Counted from the first letter of the stretch, positions 53,070 through 61,999 are shown. The stretch: DNA of 64,000 bases from Dyella_B nitratireducens (GCF_049532905.1 NZ_CP064032.1:5022001-5086000), one strand, 5' to 3'. Translations and numbers: made by a program. The notes: generated by a model not told the origin, from the letters alone.

Positions 53070-53555
53070 ATGTCTGACCAAGCGCAATACCTCACCGTCA
53101 ACCTTGCCCACGAGGAATACGGTATCGACATCCTGGCCGTGCGCGAGATTCGCGGGTGGACGCCCGTGACGCGCATTCCGCAATCGCCGCACTACGTGCT
53201 CGGCGTGTTGAACCTGCGCGGCGCCATCGTGCCGGTGATCGATCTGCGCCTGCGCTTTGGCCTCACGCGCGAGGAATACAACGCCACCACCGTCACCGTG
53301 ATCATCACCGTGGCCGGCCGCCAGTTCGGCGTGGTGGTGGATGCCGTATCCGACGTGCTTGACGTCGCCAGCGATGCGCTTCGCCCGGTGCCTGACATGG
53401 GCACCACCGTGGATACCGAATACCTGAAAGGACTGACCTCCGTCGGCGACCGCATGGTGCTGCTGCTCGACGCAGACAAGCTGTTGCAGCCGCAGGATGC
53501 CCAGATGCTCGACGCCGCCCTCAACGCGGCCAGCGATGTGAAAGCCGTTGCCTGA
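53070..53555 (+). CDS. cheW: Chemotaxis coupling protein CheW (second copy)
   Basis: 161 residues, canonical CheW (QYLTVNLAHEEYGIDILAVREIRGW; LGVLNLRGAIVPVIDLRLRFGL). Twelve bp separate it from the next receptor gene. It heads a probable cheW-mcp-cheR-cheD-cheB run. Confidence 0.95.
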   Translation: MSDQAQYLTVNLAHEEYGIDILAVREIRGWTPVTRIPQSPHYVLGVLNLRGAIVPVIDLRLRFGLTREEYNATTVTVIITVAGRQFGVVVDAVSDVLDVASDALRPVPDMGTTVDTEYLKGLTSVGDRMVLLLDADKLLQPQDAQMLDAALNAASDVKAVA

Positions 53556-53567
53556 AGGACAACACCC

Positions 53568-55292
53568 ATGAAATTGCGTTTCCCGACATTCAAGTTCAAA
53601 TCACTCACGGTACGGGCGCGGCTGGTCATGCTGGTCGGCCTGCTTGGCGTCATGTTGCTGGCTGGTGCGGCCATCGGGCTGTATTCCATGTCGCAGCAGA
53701 ACGCCGGCACGCAGCGTATCTACGAAAGCGGTCTGGTACCCAGCCAGTACCTGGACCAGGTACGCAGCGACTCGCTCAAGTCGTTCCTCACGCTCAGCGA
53801 AGCGGCGGCGCTGGTCGGCAAAGCCGATCAGGTGAAGCAGAAGATGGCGGAGTTCGAGCGCTATCAGGCCGAGATGAATGACTATCTTGGCCGCTTCAGC
53901 AAGCTCCAGCTGAGCCCCGCGGTGGCGGCTGCCGTCAAGGATTGGCACTCCAGCGACAAGGACTATGAGCAGGCCAAGCAGGACGTGCTCGACGCCATCA
54001 AGCAATCCGACAACGGCGCTTCCGACCTGGTGGAAATGGAGCTGCGTCCGCTGCTGATGCAGCGCCAGGATGCGTTGGCCAAGCTGGTGAAGGTGCAGAG
54101 CGACGAAGCCGGCCAGATTTTCGATGCGCAGATCAAGAGCTATCAGCGCATCCGCATGATCACGTTGGTCGCACTGCTTGCCGGCCTGTTGTTCGCGGCG
54201 CTGCGTTCGGTCTTGCTGATCCGTTCGATCTCGCATGCCCTGGGCTACGCCATGAAGGTGGCCAACGAAATCGCGGGCGGCAAACTCGGCCACGCCATCG
54301 ACGTGAAAGGCACGGACGAGCTGGCACAACTGCTCACCGCGCTGCGCACGATGGACCAGCGCCTGGTGGACATCGTCGCCGAAGTGCGCAATGGCTCCGA
54401 TGCGGTCAGCACGGCAGCGCAGCAGATCGCACGCGGCAATGACGACCTGAGCCAACGCACGCAGGAACAGGCCTCCAGCCTGGAAGAAACCGCCTCGTCA
54501 ATGGAAGAAATGACTTCCACCGTGAAGCAGAACGCCGAAAACGCCAGCCACGCCAACCAGCTTGCACGCGGTGCGCGCGAACAGGCCGAGCGCGGTGGTG
54601 AAGTGGCGGCGCAGGCGGTGACCGCGATGCGCGAGATCAACACGTCGAGCCGCAAGATTTCCGACATCGTCAGCCTGATCGACGAGATTGCCTTCCAGAC
54701 CAACCTGCTCGCGTTGAACGCCGCTGTGGAAGCGGCACGTGCCGGCGAACAAGGCCGCGGCTTCGCGGTGGTGGCGACGGAAGTGCGCAACCTCGCGCAG
54801 CGCAGCGCGGGTGCGGCGAAGGAAATCAAGCTGCTGATCAACGACAGCGCCGACAAGGTGCGCGCAGGTACGGAACTGGTGGACCAATCCGGCAAAGCGC
54901 TGGCCGACATCGTCGACAGCGTGAAGAAGGTGACCGACATCGTGGCCGAGATCGCCGCCGCCAGCCAGGAACAATCGGCCGGCATCGACCAGGTCAACAA
55001 CGCCGTGTCGCAGATGGACGAGATGACGCAGCAGAACGCCGCGCTGGTGGAAGAAGCTTCCGCTGCCGCTCGCGCCATGCACGAACAGGCCGGCGAATTG
55101 TCGCGGCAGGTGGGCTTCTTCCGTATCGGTGAGGAGGCGGCAGCCGCCGCGCCGGCCAAGCCGAAGGCGGCGGAAATCATGGCTGAAACGGAAGCGGTTT
55201 TCGCCGCCGTGCGCCAGTCCGCGCCGCCGGCTGCCGCATCGCGCCGTCCAGTACCGGCGACGACCGACAGCGACGTGTGGAAGGAATTTTGA
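53568..55292 (+). CDS. Methyl-accepting chemotaxis protein with four-helix-bundle sensor and C-terminal tether
   Basis: 574 residues. Membrane helix near 22-42, a periplasmic four-helix bundle (4HB_MCP/Tar type), second helix near 192-212, HAMP, and a signalling hairpin (EIAFQTNLLALNAAVEAARAG). The protein ends DVWKEF, which fits the W-x-x-F pentapeptide that tethers CheR/CheB in other receptors. cheR, cheD and cheB follow. Confidence 0.94.
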   Translation: MKLRFPTFKFKSLTVRARLVMLVGLLGVMLLAGAAIGLYSMSQQNAGTQRIYESGLVPSQYLDQVRSDSLKSFLTLSEAAALVGKADQVKQKMAEFERYQAEMNDYLGRFSKLQLSPAVAAAVKDWHSSDKDYEQAKQDVLDAIKQSDNGASDLVEMELRPLLMQRQDALAKLVKVQSDEAGQIFDAQIKSYQRIRMITLVALLAGLLFAALRSVLLIRSISHALGYAMKVANEIAGGKLGHAIDVKGTDELAQLLTALRTMDQRLVDIVAEVRNGSDAVSTAAQQIARGNDDLSQRTQEQASSLEETASSMEEMTSTVKQNAENASHANQLARGAREQAERGGEVAAQAVTAMREINTSSRKISDIVSLIDEIAFQTNLLALNAAVEAARAGEQGRGFAVVATEVRNLAQRSAGAAKEIKLLINDSADKVRAGTELVDQSGKALADIVDSVKKVTDIVAEIAAASQEQSAGIDQVNNAVSQMDEMTQQNAALVEEASAAARAMHEQAGELSRQVGFFRIGEEAAAAAPAKPKAAEIMAETEAVFAAVRQSAPPAAASRRPVPATTDSDVWKEF

Positions 55293-55548
55293 TGAGGCTT
55301 CCGCCTGTGCGGCATGCAGAGGCGGGAGTCGTGACATCAGGTTGAATGTGCCGGCTTCCTGGGGACGAAGCCGGCAGCGAAAGGAGTGACATCGGCGCAA
55401 CCGGAGAGCGTGCATCACTCACATTCGAGCGGTGTCATCCGCTTACACAATGAGACGAGGTAGTCATCGTGACTCTGGGGAACTGGACATCTTCTGCAAG
55501 CCCATACCCGCCTTCGCCACAGCAACCGAGTGGACGAGGTGCCGAGTC

Positions 55549-56427
55549 ATGAGCACGGCAACCGTTTCCGATTTCCATGCGGCGATGACCAGCGCGGGTG
55601 GCCCGCTGCTCGGTGATGTCGAGTTCCAGTTCCTGCGTGATTTTGTCTACAAGCAATGCGGTATTGCGCTGAGTGAACAGAAGCGCCAGCTCGTGCAGGG
55701 TCGCCTGCTGCGCCGCCTGCGTGCATTGGGATTGAAAGATTTTGCCGGCTATTGCGAGGTGCTGCGCCGCGATCCCGAGGGCGAGCTGGGCGAACTCGCC
55801 AGCGCGATCAGCACGAACGTCACCTCGTTCTTCCGCGAGATGCATCATTACGACTTGTTGGTCGGCGAGCTGCTGCCGCGCTGGTTGGAAGCGAAGAAAC
55901 ATGGCGGACGCCTGCGCATATGGTCCGCCGGCTGCGCAACCGGCGAAGAGCCTTACGCTCTCGCGATGGTGCTGGCCGAAGCGCTTGAGCGTACCGGCAG
56001 CAAAGTCGATGCGCGCATCCTCGCGACCGATCTCTCGCCTCAGGCGCTGGAGCATGCGCGTGGCGGTGTGTACACGCTGGAACGCATGGGTGGCATCAGC
56101 GACGAACGCCGCCGACGTTGGTTCCTGCGCGGCGAGGGCCGCTATGAAGGCGCTGCCTGCGTGCATCCGCGCTTGCGCGAGCTCGTCACCATCCAGCCGC
56201 TCAATCTTTTGCATGACTGGCCCATGCATGGGCCGTTCGATGCCATTTTCTGCCGCAACGTGGTGATCTATTTCGACAAGCCGACCAAGCAGCGCCTGTT
56301 CGATCGCTACGCTGGCTTGCTCGAACCGGGCGGCTATTTGTTCCTGGGTCATTCCGAATCGATGTACGGCCTCAGCGATTCGTTCGAATTGGTCGGTCGT
56401 ACGGTCTATAAGAAGAAAGTGTCATGA
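55549..56427 (+). CDS. cheR: Chemotaxis protein methyltransferase CheR
   Basis: 292 residues. N-helical domain, SAM-binding motif region IWSAGCATGEEPYALAMVL and FDAIFCRNVVIYFDK. The ATG at 55549 was chosen (MSTATVSDFHAAM); codons before it to 55432 do not resemble CheR. The stop overlaps cheD by 4 bases. A hairpin at 55351..55374 lies in the 256 bp upstream gap, which otherwise shows nothing clear. Confidence 0.95.
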   Translation: MSTATVSDFHAAMTSAGGPLLGDVEFQFLRDFVYKQCGIALSEQKRQLVQGRLLRRLRALGLKDFAGYCEVLRRDPEGELGELASAISTNVTSFFREMHHYDLLVGELLPRWLEAKKHGGRLRIWSAGCATGEEPYALAMVLAEALERTGSKVDARILATDLSPQALEHARGGVYTLERMGGISDERRRRWFLRGEGRYEGAACVHPRLRELVTIQPLNLLHDWPMHGPFDAIFCRNVVIYFDKPTKQRLFDRYAGLLEPGGYLFLGHSESMYGLSDSFELVGRTVYKKKVS

Positions 56428-57080
56428 CAGCACCGGTGCGAGGCGTCGCCGTTGCGCCTACTACCAGCGAGCCCGTATTGCCCGGCTTCGAGCACATGCG
56501 CCGATTCTGGGATCCCACGCATGGCTGCATGACCGTGAAAGTGCTGCCCGGCGAGTACTACGTAAGCACGCAGGAGGAAATGATCTCCACCGTGCTCGGT
56601 TCATGTGTTTCAGCCTGCGTTCGCGATGCTGAGCGCCGCATCGGCGGCATGAACCATTTCATGCTGCCGGAGCCGATGAGCGGCGAGCGCAACGACTGGT
56701 CGTCGGCGGTAGGCCGCGCGGCACGCTACGGCAGTGACGCGATGGAGCAGCTGATCAACGCCGTGCTGAAAGCCGGTGGCCGGCGCGAAGCGCTCAGCGT
56801 GAAAATCTTCGGCGGCGGCCGCGTGCTGGCGCAGATGACCGACGTGGGCCAGCGCAACATCGCATTCGTGAAGCGCTATCTGGAAACCGAGCATCTGCCG
56901 ATCGTGGCCGAAGACGTGGGCGATATCTACCCGCGCCAGCTGCAGTTTTTCCCGAACAGCGGACGGGTTCGCGTGAGGCAGCTGCGCAGCCAGCGCGATG
57001 CCGAGCTGGCCGCCAACGAGCAGCGCTACCTCAAGCGTTTGGCGAACGATCCGATAAAGGGAGAGGTGGAGCTGTTCTGA
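56424..57080 (+). CDS. cheD: Chemoreceptor glutamine deamidase CheD
   Basis: 218 residues. Catalytic Cys61 in STVLGSCVSACVRD and His78 in GGMNHFMLPEP, as in known CheD. It converts receptor Gln to Glu. The C-terminus reads KGEVELF, matching the end of the receptor-like protein at 58234 (AGEIELF). Confidence 0.95.
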   Translation: MTAPVRGVAVAPTTSEPVLPGFEHMRRFWDPTHGCMTVKVLPGEYYVSTQEEMISTVLGSCVSACVRDAERRIGGMNHFMLPEPMSGERNDWSSAVGRAARYGSDAMEQLINAVLKAGGRREALSVKIFGGGRVLAQMTDVGQRNIAFVKRYLETEHLPIVAEDVGDIYPRQLQFFPNSGRVRVRQLRSQRDAELAANEQRYLKRLANDPIKGEVELF

Positions 57081-57119
57081 AGCTCCTCCCTGGTTGAAGC
57101 ATTGAGCGAGAAGGCGGTA

Positions 57120-58217
57120 ATGGAAAAAGTCCGTGTCCTGGTGGTTGACGATTCCGCACTGGTGCGCAAGCTCCTGTCGGCCATGCTCGATTCCGATCCC
57201 GGTATCGAGGTCGTCGGCGTGGCCGCCGACCCGCTGATCGCGCGTGACAAGATCAAGCAGCTCAATCCCGATGTGCTCACGCTCGACGTGGAAATGCCGC
57301 GCATGGATGGGCTGACCTTTCTCGAAAACCTGATGCGCCTGCGGCCGATGCCGGTGGTGATGGTGTCGTCGCTGACCGAGCGCGGCGCGGAAGTGACGCT
57401 GCGTGCGCTGGAAATCGGCGCGGTGGATTTCTTCACCAAGCCGTCGAGCGATCTCGCCAACTGCTTTGCCGAAAGCGCGCAGGAAATCTGCGCCAAGGTA
57501 AAAATGGCGGCGCGCACGCGTCCACGCCCTTACACGCAAGTGCAGAAAATCGATGTGCCGCCGCGCCTTTCCGCCGACGCGGTATTGCCGCGCTCGCAAT
57601 CGCCGGGCACGCGCGGCAGCACGCGCATCATCGCGGTGGGCGCATCCACCGGCGGTACCGAAGCGATTCGTGTGCTGCTGGAAGCGATGCCGCCGGATGC
57701 GCCGCCGATCGTCATCACCCAGCACATTCCCGCGGCTTTCAGCGGCCCGTTCGCCACACGCATGAACAACTGTTCGGCGATGCGCGTGTGTGAAGCGCGC
57801 GATGGCCAGCCGATCCAGCCCGGCCATGCCTACATAGCACCCGGTGGCGAGCATCTGCTGGTGATGTGGGATGGCGCCAAGCACGTTTGCCGTCTGCATG
57901 ACGGTCCGCAAGTGAATCGCCACAAACCCAGCGTGGATGTGTTGTTCCGCTCCACCGCCGCCAGTATCGGCGCCGCTGCCATCGGTGTGCTGCTTACCGG
58001 CATGGGCGACGACGGTGCGCGTGGCCTGCTGGAGATGCGCGAAAACGGCGCCCCGACGCTGGTGCAGGACGAAGCAAGTTCCGTGGTGTGGGGCATGCCC
58101 GGTGCCGCGTGGAAGCTCGGTGCCGCCGATGAAAAACTCCCGCTCGAAGACATCGCCGCACGGCTCCTGGTGCTGGCGCAACAACCCATCGCCGGTGCAC
58201 GACGCGCCGCATCCTGA
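57120..58217 (+). CDS. cheB: Chemotaxis methylesterase CheB
   Basis: 365 residues. Receiver with Asp56 (TLDVEMPRMDG), then the esterase with Ser (GASTGGTEAIR), His (ITQHIPAAFS) and Asp (TGMGDDGARG) of the triad. ATG 57120 follows AAGGCGG; an upstream TTG at 57102 is an unlikely alternative. Confidence 0.96.
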   Translation: MEKVRVLVVDDSALVRKLLSAMLDSDPGIEVVGVAADPLIARDKIKQLNPDVLTLDVEMPRMDGLTFLENLMRLRPMPVVMVSSLTERGAEVTLRALEIGAVDFFTKPSSDLANCFAESAQEICAKVKMAARTRPRPYTQVQKIDVPPRLSADAVLPRSQSPGTRGSTRIIAVGASTGGTEAIRVLLEAMPPDAPPIVITQHIPAAFSGPFATRMNNCSAMRVCEARDGQPIQPGHAYIAPGGEHLLVMWDGAKHVCRLHDGPQVNRHKPSVDVLFRSTAASIGAAAIGVLLTGMGDDGARGLLEMRENGAPTLVQDEASSVVWGMPGAAWKLGAADEKLPLEDIAARLLVLAQQPIAGARRAAS

Positions 58218-58233
58218 TGTATTGGAATCGCCT

Positions 58234-59418
58234 ATGTCCGCTATTCTTTCCGCCACCGCTCCACGCCCTCTCGTCGGCATCGGCGCGAGCCTCGTCGCCC
58301 TGCTGCTGTGCCTGATCTGGAATCCGGTATGGATGGCGCCGGTGTTGGTCACCGCCGTTTGCGCGGTGTGGATCTTCGAATGCCGCCGCCTTTCTGCTCC
58401 CTCTGTTGTCGTGGACGTCGCGCCGGAGCCCGACCACGCACCGGTGCGCGAAGCACTGGAAGACGTGCGTGGCGCGCTGGTCGATGAACTCGGTCATGCA
58501 TCGCGCGAACTGCACCAGGCGCTGGATCTGCTGCGTGATGCAGTATCCGAACTGGGCGGCGGTTTTGACGGACTGTCGCAGAAAACCGGTTTGCAGCAAT
58601 CGCTGCTGAAACAGATCATCGACGTGCAGAATGGCGGCGTGTCCGTGCAGGACTTCGCGGCGCGCACGGGTGACCTGCTGGAGCATTTCGTTGGCCTGAT
58701 CGTGCAGCTCTCGCGCGAAAGCCTGCGCATCGTCTATCGCATCGACGGCATGTCGAAGGAAATGGATGCGGTGTTCGCCCTGCTGAAGAACGTCAACACC
58801 ATCGCGGAAGAAACCAACTTGCTGGCGCTGAATGCGGCGATCGAAGCTGCGCGTGCGGGCGAGGCGGGCCGCGGCTTCGCCGTGGTGGCGGGCGAAATCC
58901 GCAATCTCGCCAGCCATTCCAACCAGTTCAACGAGCAAATCGGCAGCCACGTGGAGCGTGCGCGCATTGCGATGGAGCAAGTACGCGGCCTGGTCGGTGA
59001 ATTGGCGTCGCAGGATCTGAACGTGGCGTTGTCCGCCAAAGGCGGCATCGACGCCATGATGGCGCACGTGACCGAAAGCGATGCGCGTACTACTGCGGTC
59101 GCTGACAAGGTGGTCGAGATCAATCGCGGCCTGGGCTCCGACGTATCCACCACCATTCGCTCGCTGCAGTTCGAAGACATCCTGAGCCAGCTGCTGAATC
59201 AGACGCGTACGCGCCTGGTGGAATTGCAGGGCATTGCCTCCGAAACCACGCGCGACATCGAAACGCTGGCCTGCGAGACCTTCGATGCGCAGGTGCTGCG
59301 CCAACATTCCGACCGCGTACGCGAACGCCTTGCCATGCAGCGCGAAAAAGCACGCATCCGTTCGCGCGGCCCGGCCTTGCAGAGCAGCATGGACGCTGGC
59401 GAAATCGAATTGTTCTAA
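58234..59418 (+). CDS. Receptor-like protein lacking a sensor domain (short MCP)
   Basis: 394 residues. Two closely spaced hydrophobic stretches (LVGIGASLVALLLCLIWNPV and APVLVTAVCAVWIF, residues 12-50) with no periplasmic sensor, then helices and the signalling tip EETNLLALNAAIEAARAGEAGRGFAVVAGEIRNLA (read in parts). The bundle is shorter than in the two other receptors and methylation sites are unclear. The C-terminus AGEIELF matches that of CheD. It may respond to cytoplasmic or membrane state. Followed at 12 bp by a STAS gene. Confidence 0.88.
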   Translation: MSAILSATAPRPLVGIGASLVALLLCLIWNPVWMAPVLVTAVCAVWIFECRRLSAPSVVVDVAPEPDHAPVREALEDVRGALVDELGHASRELHQALDLLRDAVSELGGGFDGLSQKTGLQQSLLKQIIDVQNGGVSVQDFAARTGDLLEHFVGLIVQLSRESLRIVYRIDGMSKEMDAVFALLKNVNTIAEETNLLALNAAIEAARAGEAGRGFAVVAGEIRNLASHSNQFNEQIGSHVERARIAMEQVRGLVGELASQDLNVALSAKGGIDAMMAHVTESDARTTAVADKVVEINRGLGSDVSTTIRSLQFEDILSQLLNQTRTRLVELQGIASETTRDIETLACETFDAQVLRQHSDRVRERLAMQREKARIRSRGPALQSSMDAGEIELF

Positions 59419-59430
59419 GGAGTCGACGTC

Positions 59431-59733
59431 ATGAATCTCAATGTTCAACATGACACCGAGCAGGATTGCCTCACCCTGCAATTCAGCAACCGCTTCGACT
59501 TCAGCGTGCATCGAAGCTTTCATGAAGCGTGCCTGGGCGAACGCAAGTCGCGTAGCTACGTGATCGATCTGGGCGAAGTGGAGAGCATGGACAGTTCTGC
59601 GCTGGGCATGCTGCTGCTGCTGCGTGAGCACGCCGGTGGCGATCGTGCGGAGATCCGTATCGTCAATGCGAGCAGTGCGTTGCGTGGAACGCTGCGCGTA
59701 GCAGGGTTTGATAAGTTGTTTACCTTGCACTGA
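59431..59733 (+). CDS. STAS-domain protein (anti-sigma antagonist type)
   Basis: 100 residues with SpoIIAA-like signature LGEVESMDSSALGMLLLLREH, including the phosphorylatable Ser. No partner kinase is visible. It is last in the chemosensory run. Confidence 0.92.
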   Translation: MNLNVQHDTEQDCLTLQFSNRFDFSVHRSFHEACLGERKSRSYVIDLGEVESMDSSALGMLLLLREHAGGDRAEIRIVNASSALRGTLRVAGFDKLFTLH

Positions 59734-59861
59734 CGTGCAGCCGTCGATCTGTAGGTTGGGGTGAAAACCCTGATTTATCCCCACGTTTTTCGAGCTGTTC
59801 AAGGATGGGCTTTTTCGCGGCCAATCCTTAGCATTTTTACCTCGGCGTCATTCCGGCGAAG

Positions 59862-60088
59862 GCCCACTGCTGTCCGGGGAAGTTCCGTAATACCTCACCG
59901 TCATTCCGGCGAAGGCCGGAATCCATGCTTCGTACTGGCGATGGATTCCGGCCTTCGCCGGAATGACGGTGAGGTAAGGTTGAAGGCTACGGTGAGAACA
60001 AGTTGCTCACTGCATTCCTTTGCAAAAAGTGCCTATGGAACGGCAGTTTTCTGAGCTTCGGAAAAATCTTCCCCGGACAACAATGGGC
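59862..60088. mobile_element. MITE-like element with 21 bp inverted repeats inside copy 5
   Basis: Ends GCCCACTGCTGTCCGGGGAA G (59862..59882) and the reverse complement of GCCCATTGTTGTCCGGGGAA G (60068..60088) match at 19 of 21. The flanking GAAG (59858..59861, 60089..60092) is a 4 bp target duplication. Confidence 0.8.
59900..59967. repeat. ATTCCGGCGAA paired repeat, copy 6
   Basis: A complete 68 bp copy inside the MITE-like element. Its arms extend to TACCTCACC ... GGTGAGGTA (59891..59976). Confidence 0.88.
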
Positions 60089-60431
60089 GAAGGCCGGAAT
60101 CCATGGTGAATGCGAAGCGTGGATTGACCAGCTTCGCTGTTGTAAAGCTCCTCGGCCTTCGCCGGAATGACGGCTCGGTCATTTAATAGATATTGGCCAG
60201 CTTGCTGATTTTGTTCAGATCATCAAGCAGAAAACGTGGGGATAGCTCAGGGCGCAAACCTCAACGTCGGGACGCCTGTGATCGCGGCGATGTTGGGGTT
60301 GGCACACCAACCTACTGGCTGTTTACGTTGTGCGAGATCTTGCGCGGAGGGCAGGGTTATCGGATAAAGTTGTAGGCCTGCATAACGTGAAGGACCATGG
60401 CATGTGCTGGCAGCTTGTCAGATCAGGCGCG

Positions 60432-60986
60432 ATGAAGGGATGCTTGGCGATATGGGGAGCGGCGTTGACGGCATGCGCCCTGGCATCGCCTCATCCGGCA
60501 ACATCCTCGTTTCGCACCTTGTCCCCGGCGCAATGCGCGCCGCCGTCCAAAGCCGGCTATGACGGCCCATTGGCGGCAGATTGGGATGCCTATAAACCCT
60601 ATGTAAGAGCCTGCCCCCTGGGAGCTTCGGCGAAAGCGCCGGCCCAGCTGTGGTTGCTGACGGTATTCGCGCAGCCTTATCTGGATGACCATCCCGGGGA
60701 AACGGCATGGCCGAATTTTCCCCGTCCTTTGCTCGTCACCGCCGACGGCCACTGCTTGGCGCGTCTGCCGGAACTGTTTCCGTTCGATGAACCGCGCACC
60801 CTGAGCTTGCGCTATGGATCGTCGCTGGGCGGCATGCCGGGCGAAATCCGCGTGCATGTCAGCAACCCAGCCGCAGGTGGGGATTACGACTTGCCCGTGT
60901 TGCGCTGGACACCCACGCAGCATGCATACATCGCGCAGAACGCGACCGATGAATACACCAAGGACGACATGACATGCCGGAATTGA
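60432..60986 (+). CDS. Predicted lipoprotein, possible immunity protein
   Basis: 184 residues, not recognised. The signal sequence MKGCLAIWGAALTACALASP has a lipobox-like LTAC (residues 12-15), so a lipoprotein or periplasmic protein is likely. The mature part is Pro/Ala-rich with a few Cys. It overlaps the downstream amidase-like gene by 13 bases. Exported immunity proteins protect against periplasm-acting amidase toxins, which is the reason for the suggestion. An upstream ATG at 60402 is possible. Confidence 0.6.
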   Translation: MKGCLAIWGAALTACALASPHPATSSFRTLSPAQCAPPSKAGYDGPLAADWDAYKPYVRACPLGASAKAPAQLWLLTVFAQPYLDDHPGETAWPNFPRPLLVTADGHCLARLPELFPFDEPRTLSLRYGSSLGGMPGEIRVHVSNPAAGGDYDLPVLRWTPTQHAYIAQNATDEYTKDDMTCRN

Positions 60987-61468
60987 AAGCCGTACTGGAC
61001 GCCGCGTACAACATGCCCGACTCGCTGCATTCGTGCAGCAATTTCGTTTGGCACGCGATTCAAGGCTATGTGCCGGATCAGCCCTACATGGTCGCCAACG
61101 ATCTGGTGAAATTTCTTGCGCGAAGCTCGGATTGGGAAGAGCTGGATCCCAACGACAGCCGCACGATGGCCGATCTCGCCAAGGCGGGAGCATTGGTGGT
61201 GGGTGGCAGCGAAGATCATCCCAACGGACACGTGCTCGTGGTGTATCCGGGGGATGTGAAAGACTCTGGCGGCTACGCCTACTCGTACAACGGCAAGACG
61301 CTGATCATGCGCTCGCATGGGCTGTATGCGCGTTCGATGTCGCGTTCGCTGATCAATTGGCCGGGCGCCAAGAGCGATGGCGACAAGACGGTGTGGGATG
61401 CCTGGGCCGGGCCGAAGTTCGACAAGGTGCGCTTCTGGGTGCTCAAGTCCACCAAGCCGCCGAAATAG
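60974..61468 (+). CDS. Tae1-like peptidoglycan amidase, candidate type VI effector
   Basis: 164 residues without a signal peptide. Cys21 in SCSNFVWHAI and His86 in NGHVLVVYPG, with ANDLV between them, reproduce the order and spacing of the catalytic Cys/His pair of NlpC/P60-type Tse1/Tae1 (CSGFV ... GHVAVV; from memory of the Pseudomonas protein). Such enzymes cut peptide stems of peptidoglycan after delivery by a type VI system. No type VI gene lies in the window. A housekeeping CHAP-like hydrolase is the alternative. Confidence 0.65.
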   Translation: MPELKAVLDAAYNMPDSLHSCSNFVWHAIQGYVPDQPYMVANDLVKFLARSSDWEELDPNDSRTMADLAKAGALVVGGSEDHPNGHVLVVYPGDVKDSGGYAYSYNGKTLIMRSHGLYARSMSRSLINWPGAKSDGDKTVWDAWAGPKFDKVRFWVLKSTKPPK

Positions 61469-61493
61469 CTGGCTGCATTTTTCCATACCGCAC

Positions 61494-61526
61494 AAAAAAA
61501 CCGACAGTGTGGGCTAGCACTGTCGG
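61494..61526 (-). terminator. Intrinsic terminator of the 61563 gene
   Basis: Minus-strand stem CCGACAGTG/CACTGTCGG followed by seven T. Confidence 0.85.
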
Positions 61527-61562
61527 CAGGTTCACACGCAAGTTTTGAATTGTTGAAGCGTC

Positions 61563-61925
61563 TTACCAGGCTTTCACGTCGACCACGGTGAGCGAGTAGC
61601 TCTGCATGTCCGACTGGTAATGCAGCAGGCGGCCCAGGTCGAAATCCACCGACTGGCCGGGGCTGATGTTGGTGGTGCCGGCGGGCCAGCCGGTCTTGGT
61701 AGCGAGTACGTTGCCGGAACCGTCCTTCGCATCCACACGCACCTGCGCGGCCGCGGCCGCGGCGCAGTTGTTGACCAGCTTGCCCTTCACGCTGAGGCGG
61801 GTGGCAATGCCCGTACCCACCGCGGTGACTTTGACGTCCTGAATCGCGAAATCGGTAGCTGCACAGGCCGCATGGGCGGCGATGGGGGCGACCAGCAGCA
61901 AGGTCGCGGCGAGCACGGTCTTCAT
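61563..61925 (-). CDS. Small secreted FxLYD-like protein A
   Basis: 120 residues. Signal peptide MKTVLAATLLLVAPIAAHA, then a single Ig-like domain with one Cys pair candidate (AACAAT, VNNCAAAAAAQ) and PGQSVDFDLGRLLHYQ, ending VVDVKAW. It is about 90 percent identical to the 62145 protein, a tandem duplicate. A sigma28-like promoter stands upstream. Function unknown; possibly cell-surface or matrix. Confidence 0.85.
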   Translation of the reverse strand: MKTVLAATLLLVAPIAAHAACAATDFAIQDVKVTAVGTGIATRLSVKGKLVNNCAAAAAAQVRVDAKDGSGNVLATKTGWPAGTTNISPGQSVDFDLGRLLHYQSDMQSYSLTVVDVKAW

Positions 61926-61971
61926 GTGTCAGTCCTCAGGGTCGAATCGCCAAGAGCACGGCTTGTAATCA

Positions 61972-61999
61972 CTATCGGCCTGAGTGGGACGAAACTTTA
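61972..61999 (-). promoter_or_regulatory. Sigma28-like promoter of secreted protein A
   Basis: Minus strand TAAAGTTT-N12-GCCGATAG: both halves strong, the spacer one base longer than ideal. Confidence 0.6.

Larger units (their letters stand above)
59847..60171. repeat. ATTCCGGCGAA paired repeat, copy 5, split
   Basis: Left arm GTCATTCCGGCGAAG (59847..59861); the remainder continues at 60089 (GAAGGCCGGAATCCATGG) to 60171. A 227 bp element separates them. Confidence 0.85.
59768..60252. mobile_element. Element with 22 bp terminal inverted repeats, itself interrupted
   Basis: CCCTGATTTATCCCCACGTT TT at 59768..59789 and its reverse complement at 60231..60252 match at 20 of 22 positions. It lies within the split palindromic repeat. 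No transposase is present. Confidence 0.65.
59751..60315. repeat. GTAGGTTGGGG palindromic repeat, copy 6, split by insertions
   Basis: The left end GTAGGTTGGGGTG (59751..59763) and the right part (GCAAACC at 60254, TGTTGGGGTTGGCACACCAA CCTAC to 60315) are halves of one copy separated by about 490 bp of other repeats. Confidence 0.75.
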
